Below are positions 15,707 to 22,909 of a DNA stretch of 64,000 nucleotides, one piece after another. The stretch lies in the IMG/VR virus record IMGVR_UViG_3300001450_000023, positions 1 through 64,000 of that record, one strand, 5' to 3'. Source of the DNA: a virus. Numbering within the stretch: position 1 is the stretch's first letter; the number at the start of each line of letters is the position of its first letter. Position numbers and translations under genes: made by a program. The notes under the pieces were generated by a model. The model made no database searches, had not been told where the DNA came from, and worked only from the letters and a program-made list of their open reading frames with translations.

Positions 15707-16277
15707 TTTTGTAGAACCAAGATACTATGGAGATATATATAGCATTTCAAGAGTAAATATTTATGGATGTTCTTTTACTTCCAAGTTTATTCCTGTATTT
15801 GCAATGTTTAAAAGTTCAGGTAGTTTATTCTTGGAAGGTAAAGAAATTATTTATCATCATTTATATGCAGATAACAGAGAACCTCTTAAAAAGTCTTACA
15901 ATATTATGTATAGTACTTTTTGTTATGGTATGAAAGCTAAATCATATAGAAATAAAGATGGTATAATTTTAATTAGAAAAGGTCTTGTTACAGATGAAAA
16001 TTTTAATATTAAGATGGTTTTATGTTTTAAAGATTTTAAAAACATAGACAAGAATAATGTAACTATTAAAGACTTTATCTTAATTGTTAACAAACAGTAT
16101 TTTAATTCTTTATTGTTTAAAAATTTTAATAAAAAAAACTGTTTTGAAGATATAGATATGTTGTTAACAGATAATGTAGAGGAGTATTGTTTTAAATCTC
16201 CTAAAATTATTCCTAAATTTAAAGATATTGCTATAATGCAAGAATATTTAAATGATGTAAATAAATTATTATTATGA
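15678..16277 (+). CDS. Hypothetical protein linked to the ubiquitin-like gene set
   Basis: About 199 residues from ATG 15678; an in-frame ATG at 15612 would overlap the E1-like gene by 95 bases. No domain recognised. The sequence alternates beta-prone stretches and Lys/Asn-rich segments, with scattered Cys (YGCSFTS, STFCYG, KKNCFED, EEYCFKS). It is embedded between the E1-like and nuclease genes with overlaps on both sides (29 and 4 bases), so it may belong to the same functional unit. Confidence 0.6.
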   Translation: MQSIAQILSNFVEPRYYGDIYSISRVNIYGCSFTSKFIPVFAMFKSSGSLFLEGKEIIYHHLYADNREPLKKSYNIMYSTFCYGMKAKSYRNKDGIILIRKGLVTDENFNIKMVLCFKDFKNIDKNNVTIKDFILIVNKQYFNSLLFKNFNKKNCFEDIDMLLTDNVEEYCFKSPKIIPKFKDIAIMQEYLNDVNKLLL

Positions 16278-16690
16278 CAGAAAAGAAAAAGAAGAAGAAT
16301 TTAGGAAAGATTAACAGAAGAAAAGGGCATAATGCTGAAAGGCATTATGCTAATTGGTTTAAACAGTTAGGTTATAAATTATGCCAAACTTCTAGATATG
16401 GAAGTAGGTTATATGATGATTGTGGAATAGATTTAATAAATATTCCATTTCTAGTACAAGTGAAAGCAGGTAAGCAAAAAAATTTAAATATTATATCTGA
16501 ATTAAAGAATATAAAAGAAAAAGTTGCAGAAAACTTTCCAAAAGAATCTAGAGAACAAGAATTACCTAAAATGTTAATCCACAGAAAGGATGTAGGCAGA
16601 GGTAGGAAGAGAACTTCTTATGATGACATTATTACAATGACTGCTGAAGATTTTAAAATATTAATTAAATTAATTTCCAATGATAGTTAG
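16274..16690 (+). CDS. PD-(D/E)XK nuclease, Holliday-junction-resolvase-like
   Basis: This 138-residue protein starts with a Lys-rich tract, then RRKGHNAERHYAN with E22, GIDL with D53, and VQVKAG with Q62 and K64. The E...D...(Q/E)xK spacing is that of small PD-(D/E)XK nucleases such as archaeal Hjc-type resolvases. It probably cleaves branched DNA during recombination-dependent replication. It is coupled to the preceding gene by a four-base overlap and to the next nuclease by eleven bases. Confidence 0.72.
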   Translation: MTEKKKKKNLGKINRRKGHNAERHYANWFKQLGYKLCQTSRYGSRLYDDCGIDLINIPFLVQVKAGKQKNLNIISELKNIKEKVAENFPKESREQELPKMLIHRKDVGRGRKRTSYDDIITMTAEDFKILIKLISNDS

Positions 16691-17774
16691 AACTTCAAGA
16701 AAAATAGAAATGGATTACAGGCTTGATGAGGCTGTATCTCAGTCTAAGTTAAAATATCTTTTAAGAGGTGTTTCAATATATAATACTGTTGAAGAAGATG
16801 ATTCTGATGAATACTATTCTGAGAAAGCACATTTTATTATAGGATCTGCAGTAGATACTTTGATAACTATGGGTGAAGATACATTCAAAAAAGAATATTA
16901 TATTTCTCAACTTGAAAAAAAGCCAGGTAAAACAATAATGTCAATTATTGTAGAAACATTTGATTTTCAGATGGCAGCTTCTCATGGTAATTTAGATTAT
17001 GAATCTTTTACTTCTGACAGAGTAAAAAGATCTATCATGATGGCTGTAAATAATCATCAATGGCAAAAAAGATGGAATGATGATACTAGGTATAATAAAA
17101 TTATATCTTTAGGGCAAGAATATTGGGATTCTCTAATAGATGCACAGGGTAAAAAAGTTTTAAGCAATGAACAGTATATAACTGTTATTCATGTGTACCA
17201 GTCATTAATGGCTAGTCCATTTACTGCTCACTATTTTGAAGATGCAGAACATTTAGAGTTGTATTTCCAGTTACCAGTATATTTTCAATATAATGGTGTA
17301 AGCTGTAAAGGTTTATTAGATCTTGTTATTGTAGATCATGCTAAGGGGAAGATATATCCTATAGATATTAAAACTATGGGAGATTATACTATTAGATTCC
17401 CTTATTCTTTTTATAAAAGAAGGTATGATTTTCAAGCAGCATTTTATACACAAGGATTGATGAATTCTAATTTCAACAAATGGTGTTATGACATTGAAAA
17501 CTTTAAGTTTATAGTAGAATCTACTATAAATCCAGGCACTCCTTTAGTGTTTACTTGTACTCATGAATTACTTCTGAAGAAAGGTAAATTTGGAATTCCT
17601 GATAAAAGAGTTGGAGATGTTGTAATAAGAGGTTGTAGAGGATTTCATCAAGCTATTGAAATATACAAGTGGCATTTGAAAAATGGTTTTGAATTAGATA
17701 GAATAGTTTCTATTAATGAAGGTAACTTATTATTGGGCATAGAAGGAATAATAGATGAAAATACAAGTAAATAA
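16680..17774 (+). CDS. PD-(D/E)XK exonuclease, RecE/RecB-like
   Basis: A 364-residue protein with a nuclease core at about 190-260: CKGLLDLVIVD with D214, PIDIKT with D229 and K231, and DFQAAFYTQGL with Q252. This D...DxK...Q-x3-Y order matches the RecB/RecE/YqaJ branch of PD-(D/E)XK enzymes, which resect DNA ends. An N-terminal helical domain (1-180) precedes it. With the Sak4-like ATPase it could form a phage recombination pair. Its stop overlaps the next start. Confidence 0.78.
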   Translation: MIVRTSRKIEMDYRLDEAVSQSKLKYLLRGVSIYNTVEEDDSDEYYSEKAHFIIGSAVDTLITMGEDTFKKEYYISQLEKKPGKTIMSIIVETFDFQMAASHGNLDYESFTSDRVKRSIMMAVNNHQWQKRWNDDTRYNKIISLGQEYWDSLIDAQGKKVLSNEQYITVIHVYQSLMASPFTAHYFEDAEHLELYFQLPVYFQYNGVSCKGLLDLVIVDHAKGKIYPIDIKTMGDYTIRFPYSFYKRRYDFQAAFYTQGLMNSNFNKWCYDIENFKFIVESTINPGTPLVFTCTHELLLKKGKFGIPDKRVGDVVIRGCRGFHQAIEIYKWHLKNGFELDRIVSINEGNLLLGIEGIIDENTSK

Positions 17775-18324
17775 TATTTATATGAATAAAACATGGAAAT
17801 ATTTATTTCCCATGTTAAAAGATTACAATGATGATGTGTTAATGGCTTTATTAAATTCATTGCACATCTCAGCAACAGGTATTGGAGATTTTCTCATAGA
17901 GAAAAATTTAGAACAGCATATTTTTATACTTATAAATCAAAGAAGTAATCCAAGACTATTTAGTAATTTAATTAATTACATAATAGATAAAGATTTTTTT
18001 GAAGATGACTATGTATTTGATAATATAGCAACAGGTTGTTTACATATGGTAATTTTAAAGTTACCTAAAAATGTTGTGCCTACTTTTTTTGATGGAAGAT
18101 ATTCTCATTTATATACTTATACAGAAAGAAAGAAGTTTTTTAGGAGAGAAGATAAAGCTTATAGTGTTATTAACAAACATTATAACTATAAACTTGAATT
18201 TATAAATCAACTGAAAGAAGAATTTGGAACTGTATTAGAAATAGATGAGATAGGAAATAGAGAATTAGATTTGCCTCCAAAGAAAGAAGAAGAAATATTT
18301 AATTATAAGAAAGAGCCTGAGTAG
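17755..18324 (+). CDS. Hypothetical protein
   Basis: A 189-residue helical protein with no recognised motif and a charged Lys/Glu-rich tail. It overlaps the exonuclease gene by 20 bases. Its stop codon TAG lies inside an 11-bp hairpin at 18307-18334, so translation end and transcript folding are linked. Confidence 0.65.
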   Translation: MKIQVNNIYMNKTWKYLFPMLKDYNDDVLMALLNSLHISATGIGDFLIEKNLEQHIFILINQRSNPRLFSNLINYIIDKDFFEDDYVFDNIATGCLHMVILKLPKNVVPTFFDGRYSHLYTYTERKKFFRREDKAYSVINKHYNYKLEFINQLKEEFGTVLEIDEIGNRELDLPPKKEEEIFNYKKEPE

Positions 18325-18334
18325 GCTCTTTCTT
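18307..18334 (+). terminator. Hairpin overlapping a stop codon, terminator-like
   Basis: A perfect 11-bp stem, AAGAAAGAGCC (18307-18317) with GGCTCTTTCTT (18324-18334), has a 6-base loop that contains the start of the TAG stop. There is no long T-run after it; T-richness is within the right arm. It could be a weak terminator or an RNA-stability element. Confidence 0.55.
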
Positions 18335-18357
18335 AACAATAATACAAATAAACAATT

Positions 18358-18807
18358 ATGAAAGCTATTAATAAAAGTACATGTTTAAAACAAGAAATAA
18401 AAATTTCTGTAGATAAATTTGATAATGAAAATAATATTATCAATTCTTCAGAAGATATTTGTGATTATTTTAGAAATATCATTCCTGTAGATATTAATAC
18501 ACAGGAATGTTTTATTATTATTTATTTAGATAAGAAAAGTGATGTTATAGGTTATAATGTAAATTCAATAGGTGGAATTGATCAATCAATTGTTGATGTA
18601 AGATTAATTTTTGCTGTTGCATTAAAATGTTTAGCAAGTGCTATAATATGTATTCACAATCATCCATCAGGTAATTTAAAACCTAGTAAAAGTGATGTTC
18701 AAGTAGAAAAACAAATTAAGAAAATTGCTGATTATCATAGCATTTCTTGTCTTGATTTTTTAATTGTAACAGAAAATGGGGATTACTCTTTTGAAGCAAA
18801 TAAATAA
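18358..18807 (+). CDS. RadC-like JAB-domain protein
   Basis: A 149-residue protein with the RadC motif H100-N-H102-PSG, then P109-S110 and D113, plus an upstream Glu (E50). This is the JAB/MPN fold of RadC (once thought a DNA repair protein; function still unsettled). The N-terminal helix-hairpin-helix region of bacterial RadC is absent. It is the second JAMM-type protein in the same gene block and is distinct from the one at 14035. It starts with an AATTATG context after the 18307 hairpin. Confidence 0.82.
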   Translation: MKAINKSTCLKQEIKISVDKFDNENNIINSSEDICDYFRNIIPVDINTQECFIIIYLDKKSDVIGYNVNSIGGIDQSIVDVRLIFAVALKCLASAIICIHNHPSGNLKPSKSDVQVEKQIKKIADYHSISCLDFLIVTENGDYSFEANK

Positions 18808-18809
18808 TT

Positions 18810-18959
18810 ATGAATAAAAAAGAATGGAAAAGAATTTATAACACTATGGTTGAATGTAAACTGAAAGGTGCTTTTATTTCTCCTAAAGGATTAATATATA
18901 AGACTCATCAAAAAGATTCAGTTTATTATTCAATCAAACAAATAAAAAACAAATTATGA
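18810..18959 (+). CDS. Small hypothetical protein
   Basis: A 49-residue Lys-rich protein that starts two bases after the RadC-like stop with an AATTATG context and overlaps the next start by four bases (ATGA). Tight packing supports it as a gene. No function recognised. Confidence 0.5.
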   Translation: MNKKEWKRIYNTMVECKLKGAFISPKGLIYKTHQKDSVYYSIKQIKNKL

Positions 18960-19288
18960 ATAACCTATTTGGAAAGTATCATTGTTTAAAAAATAAAATA
19001 AATAAAAATACTGGGTATGAAAATTGTTTATACAAACCAACAGTAGAAGAAAGATATTATATATATGGAATAATGAAAAAAAATGGCCATCACAATAATA
19101 TTTGGACTTTGCTAAAAGATGGTGATAAATTAACAGTTACACCAGGTTATAATGTATCTGCTACAAGAGTAGGACATTTTGTAACTTTAGAAAATAGAAA
19201 AAAGATATTAGATGAAAATAATGAATTTGAACTAACAGTTGATGAAAATATGATTTCTTTAATTTCAGATGAAACACTTAATAAATAA
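18956..19288 (+). CDS. Hypothetical protein
   Basis: A 110-residue protein, basic at the N-terminus and acidic at the C-terminus, probably alpha/beta. No recognised motif. It shares ATGA with its upstream neighbour and ends three bases before the next gene. Confidence 0.6.
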   Translation: MNNLFGKYHCLKNKINKNTGYENCLYKPTVEERYYIYGIMKKNGHHNNIWTLLKDGDKLTVTPGYNVSATRVGHFVTLENRKKILDENNEFELTVDENMISLISDETLNK

Positions 19289-19291
19289 GAT

Positions 19292-19510
19292 ATGGGAAAA
19301 ATGAAAAAAATATTTATGGAAAAAAGAGAAAAAGAATTAGAAGAAGATTTTCTTAAAGATCAATATAAATCTAATATATTATTTACTAGTACTGAGCATG
19401 ATATATTAATAAATTTGATTGATAAAAAAATAAAAGAACTTTATGCATACCCTATGCTTTTATCTGAATTAGAGAATCTTAAAATAAAAATAAATTTAAA
19501 TACAAAATAA
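19292..19510 (+). CDS. Small helical hypothetical protein
   Basis: A 72-residue protein, strongly charged (Lys/Glu) and predicted helical throughout, perhaps a coiled coil. It ends the small-gene operon; a terminator follows at 19591. Confidence 0.55.
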   Translation: MGKMKKIFMEKREKELEEDFLKDQYKSNILFTSTEHDILINLIDKKIKELYAYPMLLSELENLKIKINLNTK

Positions 19511-19590
19511 CTTTTTATTATTATTTTATTTACCTATATTAGTAAAAGGTAAATAAAAGTTTTAAATTTTGTATAATAAGTTTTGATTTA

Positions 19591-19621
19591 AAAGGGTAGA
19601 TTTTATCTACCCTTTTTTTTT
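19591..19621 (+). terminator. Intrinsic terminator
   Basis: A perfect 11-bp stem, AAAGGGTAGAT (19591-19601) with ATCTACCCTTT (19605-19615), has a 3-base loop and nine T. It closes the operon that ends at 19510. The 80 bases before it hold a weaker ATTTACC/GGTAAAT pairing and nothing else I can name. Confidence 0.88.
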
Positions 19622-19676
19622 ATACTATTTCTAATATAACTGATAATGAAAGTATAATTAATTACTAATTAACTTT

Positions 19677-19702
19677 AAAGGTGCTAATAGCACCTTTTTT
19701 TT
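19677..19702 (+). terminator. Intrinsic terminator, tandem with the previous one
   Basis: A perfect 9-bp stem, AAAGGTGCT (19677-19685) with AGCACCTTT (19689-19697), has a 3-base loop and eight T. The same arm sequences recur inside the SF2 helicase gene at 5156-5181. Confidence 0.85.
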
Positions 19703-19714
19703 AAATTAAAAATA

Positions 19715-19891
19715 ATGTCAGGTAAAAAAAAGAAAATATATATATTTACTAAAATAGTAAAGAGATCAAATTCAGAATACACAATATCTTTACAGAAAAA
19801 ATTTAAAGATGTTACTGAAGCAATTTCTTATGCTAAAGATAATAATTATACTATCATTGATAATGTAGGTAAGGTTATTAATAAAAATTGA
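19715..19891 (+). CDS. Small hypothetical protein
   Basis: A 58-residue protein with a Lys-rich start and an alpha/beta pattern, immediately after a terminator and four bases before the next gene. Dense packing with its neighbours and the phage-typical composition support it. No function recognised. Confidence 0.55.
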   Translation: MSGKKKKIYIFTKIVKRSNSEYTISLQKKFKDVTEAISYAKDNNYTIIDNVGKVINKN

Positions 19892-19895
19892 GAAT

Positions 19896-20078
19896 ATGGA
19901 AAACAATGAAAACAATATAAAAATTGCAGAATCATGGGATGAACTAATTCCTGTATTAAAGAAGTGTTTAAAAGGTAAAAAAGAAAATATTTTTGCTGAT
20001 GCTTTAAATACAATGAATAAAAAAATAGTTCATAAAGCAATAATAGATTTTATGAAAACTGAAAAACTGAAAATATGA
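19896..20078 (+). CDS. Small hypothetical protein
   Basis: A 60-residue helical, Lys-rich protein overlapping the next start by four bases (ATGA). Its last codons lie in a 26-base sequence that is repeated at 20459-20484. Confidence 0.5.
   Translation: MENNENNIKIAESWDELIPVLKKCLKGKKENIFADALNTMNKKIVHKAIIDFMKTEKLKI
20053..20078 (+). repeat. Direct repeat, copy 1 (26 bases)
   Basis: Matches 20459-20484 at 25 of 26 bases. Each copy spans the junction between two genes: the end of one frame and the ATG of the next. Confidence 0.75.
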
Positions 20079-20326
20079 GTAAAGAAGAAATAATAACTAA
20101 GATATGGGTAAATAATAACTGGAAAAATGTAGACCCAAATAAACCTCCTATTAGTTCTAGAGAACTAGATTCTTTTCTATTTTATAACAATGCTCCAAAA
20201 TGTTTTATGAAAACTAATGGTTATTGGTTTAAAATTAAAAAAGATGCTACTTTAATAAAAGTAGGTAGAGTTTTATATACATTATCATTACAAGATTGGT
20301 TAAAAATTTCATTAAAAAATGAGTAA
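20075..20326 (+). CDS. Small hypothetical protein
   Basis: An 83-residue basic protein with a Trp-rich N-terminus. Its first seven residues (MSKEEII) and their 22-base coding sequence are identical to the start of the next small gene at 20319, a sign of local duplication. No recognised domain. Confidence 0.55.
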   Translation: MSKEEIITKIWVNNNWKNVDPNKPPISSRELDSFLFYNNAPKCFMKTNGYWFKIKKDATLIKVGRVLYTLSLQDWLKISLKNE

Positions 20327-20468
20327 AGAAGAAATAATAAAAGGTTTAATGATAAAATTAGCTGATGAAAATATTAATGTCACAGCTTTAGCTAAAAGAG
20401 TTGGTTATAAAAATTATAAAAAATTTGAAAAAGCTTTAGAAAAAGCATTTGAAATTATTGAAAACTGA
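20319..20468 (+). CDS. Small helix-turn-helix-like protein
   Basis: A 49-residue protein; the stretch at about 20-40 (NVTALAKRVGYKNYKKFEKA) is reminiscent of a helix-turn-helix, with a short turn at VGY. It overlaps the upstream gene by eight bases and starts with the same 22 bases. A DNA-binding role is only suggested. Confidence 0.45.
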   Translation: MSKEEIIKGLMIKLADENINVTALAKRVGYKNYKKFEKALEKAFEIIEN

Positions 20469-20484
20469 AAAACTGTAAATATGA
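20459..20484 (+). repeat. Direct repeat, copy 2 (26 bases)
   Basis: One mismatch to 20053-20078. It covers the last codons of the 49-residue gene and the ATG of the endolysin gene. Confidence 0.75.
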
Positions 20485-21308
20485 AAACTGAATTTAATCC
20501 AGGTGATACTATCACTTGGGAAATCAAAAAGAAAAGTAAATTAACAAACCTAATCCTATTAGCATTAATAGGATTATTTATTTATTGGTTTAGTATAGGA
20601 TTTAAAGATAAAAATTATCCAATACTTGATCCATGTGAAACTGTCTATGAAGAAATACCTCAACTAATTTTTGTTGATAAATCTGATACTGTTGTCACTA
20701 AAAAATATGACAATATAGGATTACCAACTTTTAGAAAATGGCTTACAAGTAATGAATGGAAAGGTAAGCATTTAAAAGATTCTTGTTCCAAAATGAAAAA
20801 ATCATTTTCAAATTGGAAAGAAAATCATAAAAGAAGGTTTTTAAAAGAATGGAAAATTTGTGCTATTGAAGAAAGTAAAGTTTCAGGAATTCCTGCTGGC
20901 ATTATAGTGGCACAAGCAATGCTTGAGTCTAATTGGGGAATCTCTAGATTAGCTATAGAAGCTAATAATTTCTTTGGACACAAATACAAAAACAAAAGAA
21001 GCAATAAATATATAATTGCTGCTGATGATTCTCCTACAGATAAATTCACAGTCTATAAAAGTAGGTGGTGGTGTGTCAGAAAACATTCTAATATATTAAA
21101 TGGCAGGTATGCTAAAAGGCTCAAAGGAAAAACACTTGAACATTGGTTAGAGGCCCTTTGTGGGGGAGTTACTGTACAAGAAAGTAAAGATTTTGTCAAA
21201 AGTGGTGGTAAAGTTTATGCTACTAGTTGTATGACTAAACCTTGCTATGCAGAAAAACTTTTAAAAATAATTCTTGATTATAAATTATATAATCAAGAAA
21301 TTATTTAA
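20481..21308 (+). CDS. Membrane-anchored endolysin, glucosaminidase family
   Basis: A 275-residue protein with a single N-terminal membrane segment (about 22-40) after a short charged start, a linker, and a glucosaminidase (FlgJ/LytG-like) domain from about 120. The catalytic Glu is probably E149 in AQAMLESNWG, followed by ANNFFGHK, a family hallmark. It would cleave cell-wall peptidoglycan after export as a signal-anchor protein. The gene lies on the early strand, far from the holin and spanin-like genes on the other strand. Cys residues at 223-236 may form a disulfide. Confidence 0.82.
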   Translation: MKTEFNPGDTITWEIKKKSKLTNLILLALIGLFIYWFSIGFKDKNYPILDPCETVYEEIPQLIFVDKSDTVVTKKYDNIGLPTFRKWLTSNEWKGKHLKDSCSKMKKSFSNWKENHKRRFLKEWKICAIEESKVSGIPAGIIVAQAMLESNWGISRLAIEANNFFGHKYKNKRSNKYIIAADDSPTDKFTVYKSRWWCVRKHSNILNGRYAKRLKGKTLEHWLEALCGGVTVQESKDFVKSGGKVYATSCMTKPCYAEKLLKIILDYKLYNQEII

Positions 21309-21358
21309 ATTTAAGCTGTAAAAATAAAACACTTTATATATTTGAAAAAAATCTAATT

Positions 21359-22189
21359 ATGAAACAGACAAAAACTTACCATGAAATCACTCAAAAATTG
21401 AGAGATTTTTTTTTATCTAAAGGATTCATTGAAGTGCCTTCTCAAAGTAGAAAATCTATATTAGCTGCTTGTGAGAACCCACATTCTGTAGCAACATTTA
21501 AGTATGATAACTTAGTATGGCCTTTGCCACAAACTGGTCAAATGTGGTTGGAATATGAATTGTTAAAAAATCCTGATTGGAAAGGATGTTTCTGTGTATC
21601 AACTTCTTATAGAGATGAAAAAGAACCAATTCCTGGTAGACATGAAAAGATTTTTCCAATGTTTGAGTTTGAATCAAAAGGTGATTTTGAAGCTTTAAAG
21701 AAGTTAAACATTGAAATGGCAGAGTATTTAGGATTTGATACACCAGTACAAATTGATTATGATGAAACTTGTGAGAAATATGGTGGTGTTGAAATTCTTG
21801 AAGATGAGCATGAATCAAAAATGTGGAAAGAATTAGGACATTCTATATCACTAGAAACTTTCCCTATTAGAACTTCACCATTTTGGAATATGAAATATAT
21901 TGGAGATGGTAAGTTTAACAAATGTGACATTATTCTATTTGGACAAGAAACATTTGGAACAGCAGAAAGAAGTTGTGATGCAAAGGAAATGAGAGACTTC
22001 TTTTATTCTATCATGGAAGGAACTTACTGTGAAAAATTATTTGAACTGTTTGGTAAAGAAAGAGTAGAAGCTGAATTAGAAGAATTTTTAGCTAATGATT
22101 TCTTTCCAAGATTTGGAGGGGGCATTGGTTTAACAAGATTAGGGAGAGCATGGGAAATGCTTTCAGAAATTAAACATGAACTAGTATAA
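21359..22189 (+). CDS. Class II AspRS/AsnRS-core protein, AsnA-like
   Basis: This 276-residue protein has class II aminoacyl-tRNA synthetase signatures: motif 2 SYRDE (83-87) with GRHEKIFPMFEFE after it, QETFGTAER (196-204), and motif 3 GGGIGLTRLGR (253-263). The order is that of the AspRS/AsnRS group. The N-terminal OB-fold anticodon-binding domain is missing, as in archaeal asparagine synthetase (a paralogue of AspRS lacking that domain, of about 290 residues). An asparagine synthetase role is thus as likely as tRNA charging. It lies alone between the endolysin and a small membrane gene, with an AATTATG start. Confidence 0.75.
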   Translation: MKQTKTYHEITQKLRDFFLSKGFIEVPSQSRKSILAACENPHSVATFKYDNLVWPLPQTGQMWLEYELLKNPDWKGCFCVSTSYRDEKEPIPGRHEKIFPMFEFESKGDFEALKKLNIEMAEYLGFDTPVQIDYDETCEKYGGVEILEDEHESKMWKELGHSISLETFPIRTSPFWNMKYIGDGKFNKCDIILFGQETFGTAERSCDAKEMRDFFYSIMEGTYCEKLFELFGKERVEAELEEFLANDFFPRFGGGIGLTRLGRAWEMLSEIKHELV

Positions 22190-22200
22190 AAACTTAAATT

Positions 22201-22341
22201 ATGAAAATAAAAAGATTGTTATTGTTTTTATTAATATTAGCAATCTTTTTGTTATTTTCACATAAGATGTTTTTATATTTTATAATTATATACTTAATTA
22301 TATGGGTTATTATAAATGCCTATAAAACAAACTATAAATAA
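22201..22341 (+). CDS. Small two-segment membrane protein, holin-like
   Basis: A 46-residue, very hydrophobic protein with two likely membrane segments (about 5-20 and 24-40) joined by a short turn. Its stop overlaps the dUTPase ATG by one base. The size and layout fit a small class II-like holin; the endolysin gene is two genes upstream. The role is inference. Confidence 0.5.
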   Translation: MKIKRLLLFLLILAIFLLFSHKMFLYFIIIYLIIWVIINAYKTNYK

Positions 22342-22844
22342 TGATAATTACAATTAAAAAAGTAATAGACAATATAGAAATACCTAGATATGCAACAGAA
22401 GGTTCAGCAGGGTTTGATCTAAAAGCAATGAGAGTTATTGCTTTATATTCAGGAACTAAAAAAATAGATCTTGCTGAGAAAATGAATAAAACAATAAGTG
22501 AAGGCAAAATTACACTTAGACCTAATGAAAGAGCATTATTTGGAACTGGTTTAGCATTTGAAATACCAGAAGGTTTTCAGATGGAAATCAGAGATAAAAG
22601 TGGAATATCACTTAAAAAAGGCTTAAAAGTCTTTAATGCTCCAGGCACTATTGATAGTGATTATAGAGGAGAAGTTGGAATTATTTTATATAATTCTACT
22701 CCTTATCTTGCTACAGTCAACTTGGGAGAATATATTGCACAAGCTGTAATAACTCCTTATTTTAAAGTTGATTTTGTAGAAGCTGTTAAAACTACTGCTA
22801 CTGAAAGAGGTAGTGGTGGCTATGGCAGTACAGGACTAAAATAA
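22341..22844 (+). CDS. dut: dUTPase
   Basis: A 167-residue trimeric-type dUTPase with all five motifs: GSAGFDLKA (motif 1, about 21-29), RDKSG (motif 2), NAPGTIDSDYRGEV (motif 3, catalytic Asp and Tyr), AQAVI (motif 4), and RGSGGYGSTG (motif 5, Phe replaced by Tyr). It hydrolyses dUTP to dUMP and keeps uracil out of phage DNA. A short insertion between motifs 1 and 2 (about 35-55) is slightly unusual. It is the last plus-strand gene before the convergent terminator. Confidence 0.93.
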   Translation: MIITIKKVIDNIEIPRYATEGSAGFDLKAMRVIALYSGTKKIDLAEKMNKTISEGKITLRPNERALFGTGLAFEIPEGFQMEIRDKSGISLKKGLKVFNAPGTIDSDYRGEVGIILYNSTPYLATVNLGEYIAQAVITPYFKVDFVEAVKTTATERGSGGYGSTGLK

Positions 22845-22872
22845 TTTCCGTTTTCATATTGTTTTGATTAGG

Positions 22873-22906
22873 GTAAGTAAGTCTTAACAGGCTTACTTAC
22901 TTTTTT
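22873..22906 (+). terminator. Terminator at the convergence of the two gene blocks
   Basis: A perfect 9-bp stem, GTAAGTAAG (22873-22881) with CTTACTTAC (22892-22900), is followed by six T on the plus strand. On the minus strand no T-run follows the hairpin, so it mainly stops plus-strand transcription. The minus-strand 1,572-residue gene ends at 22910. Confidence 0.82.
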
Positions 22907-22909
22907 CCA

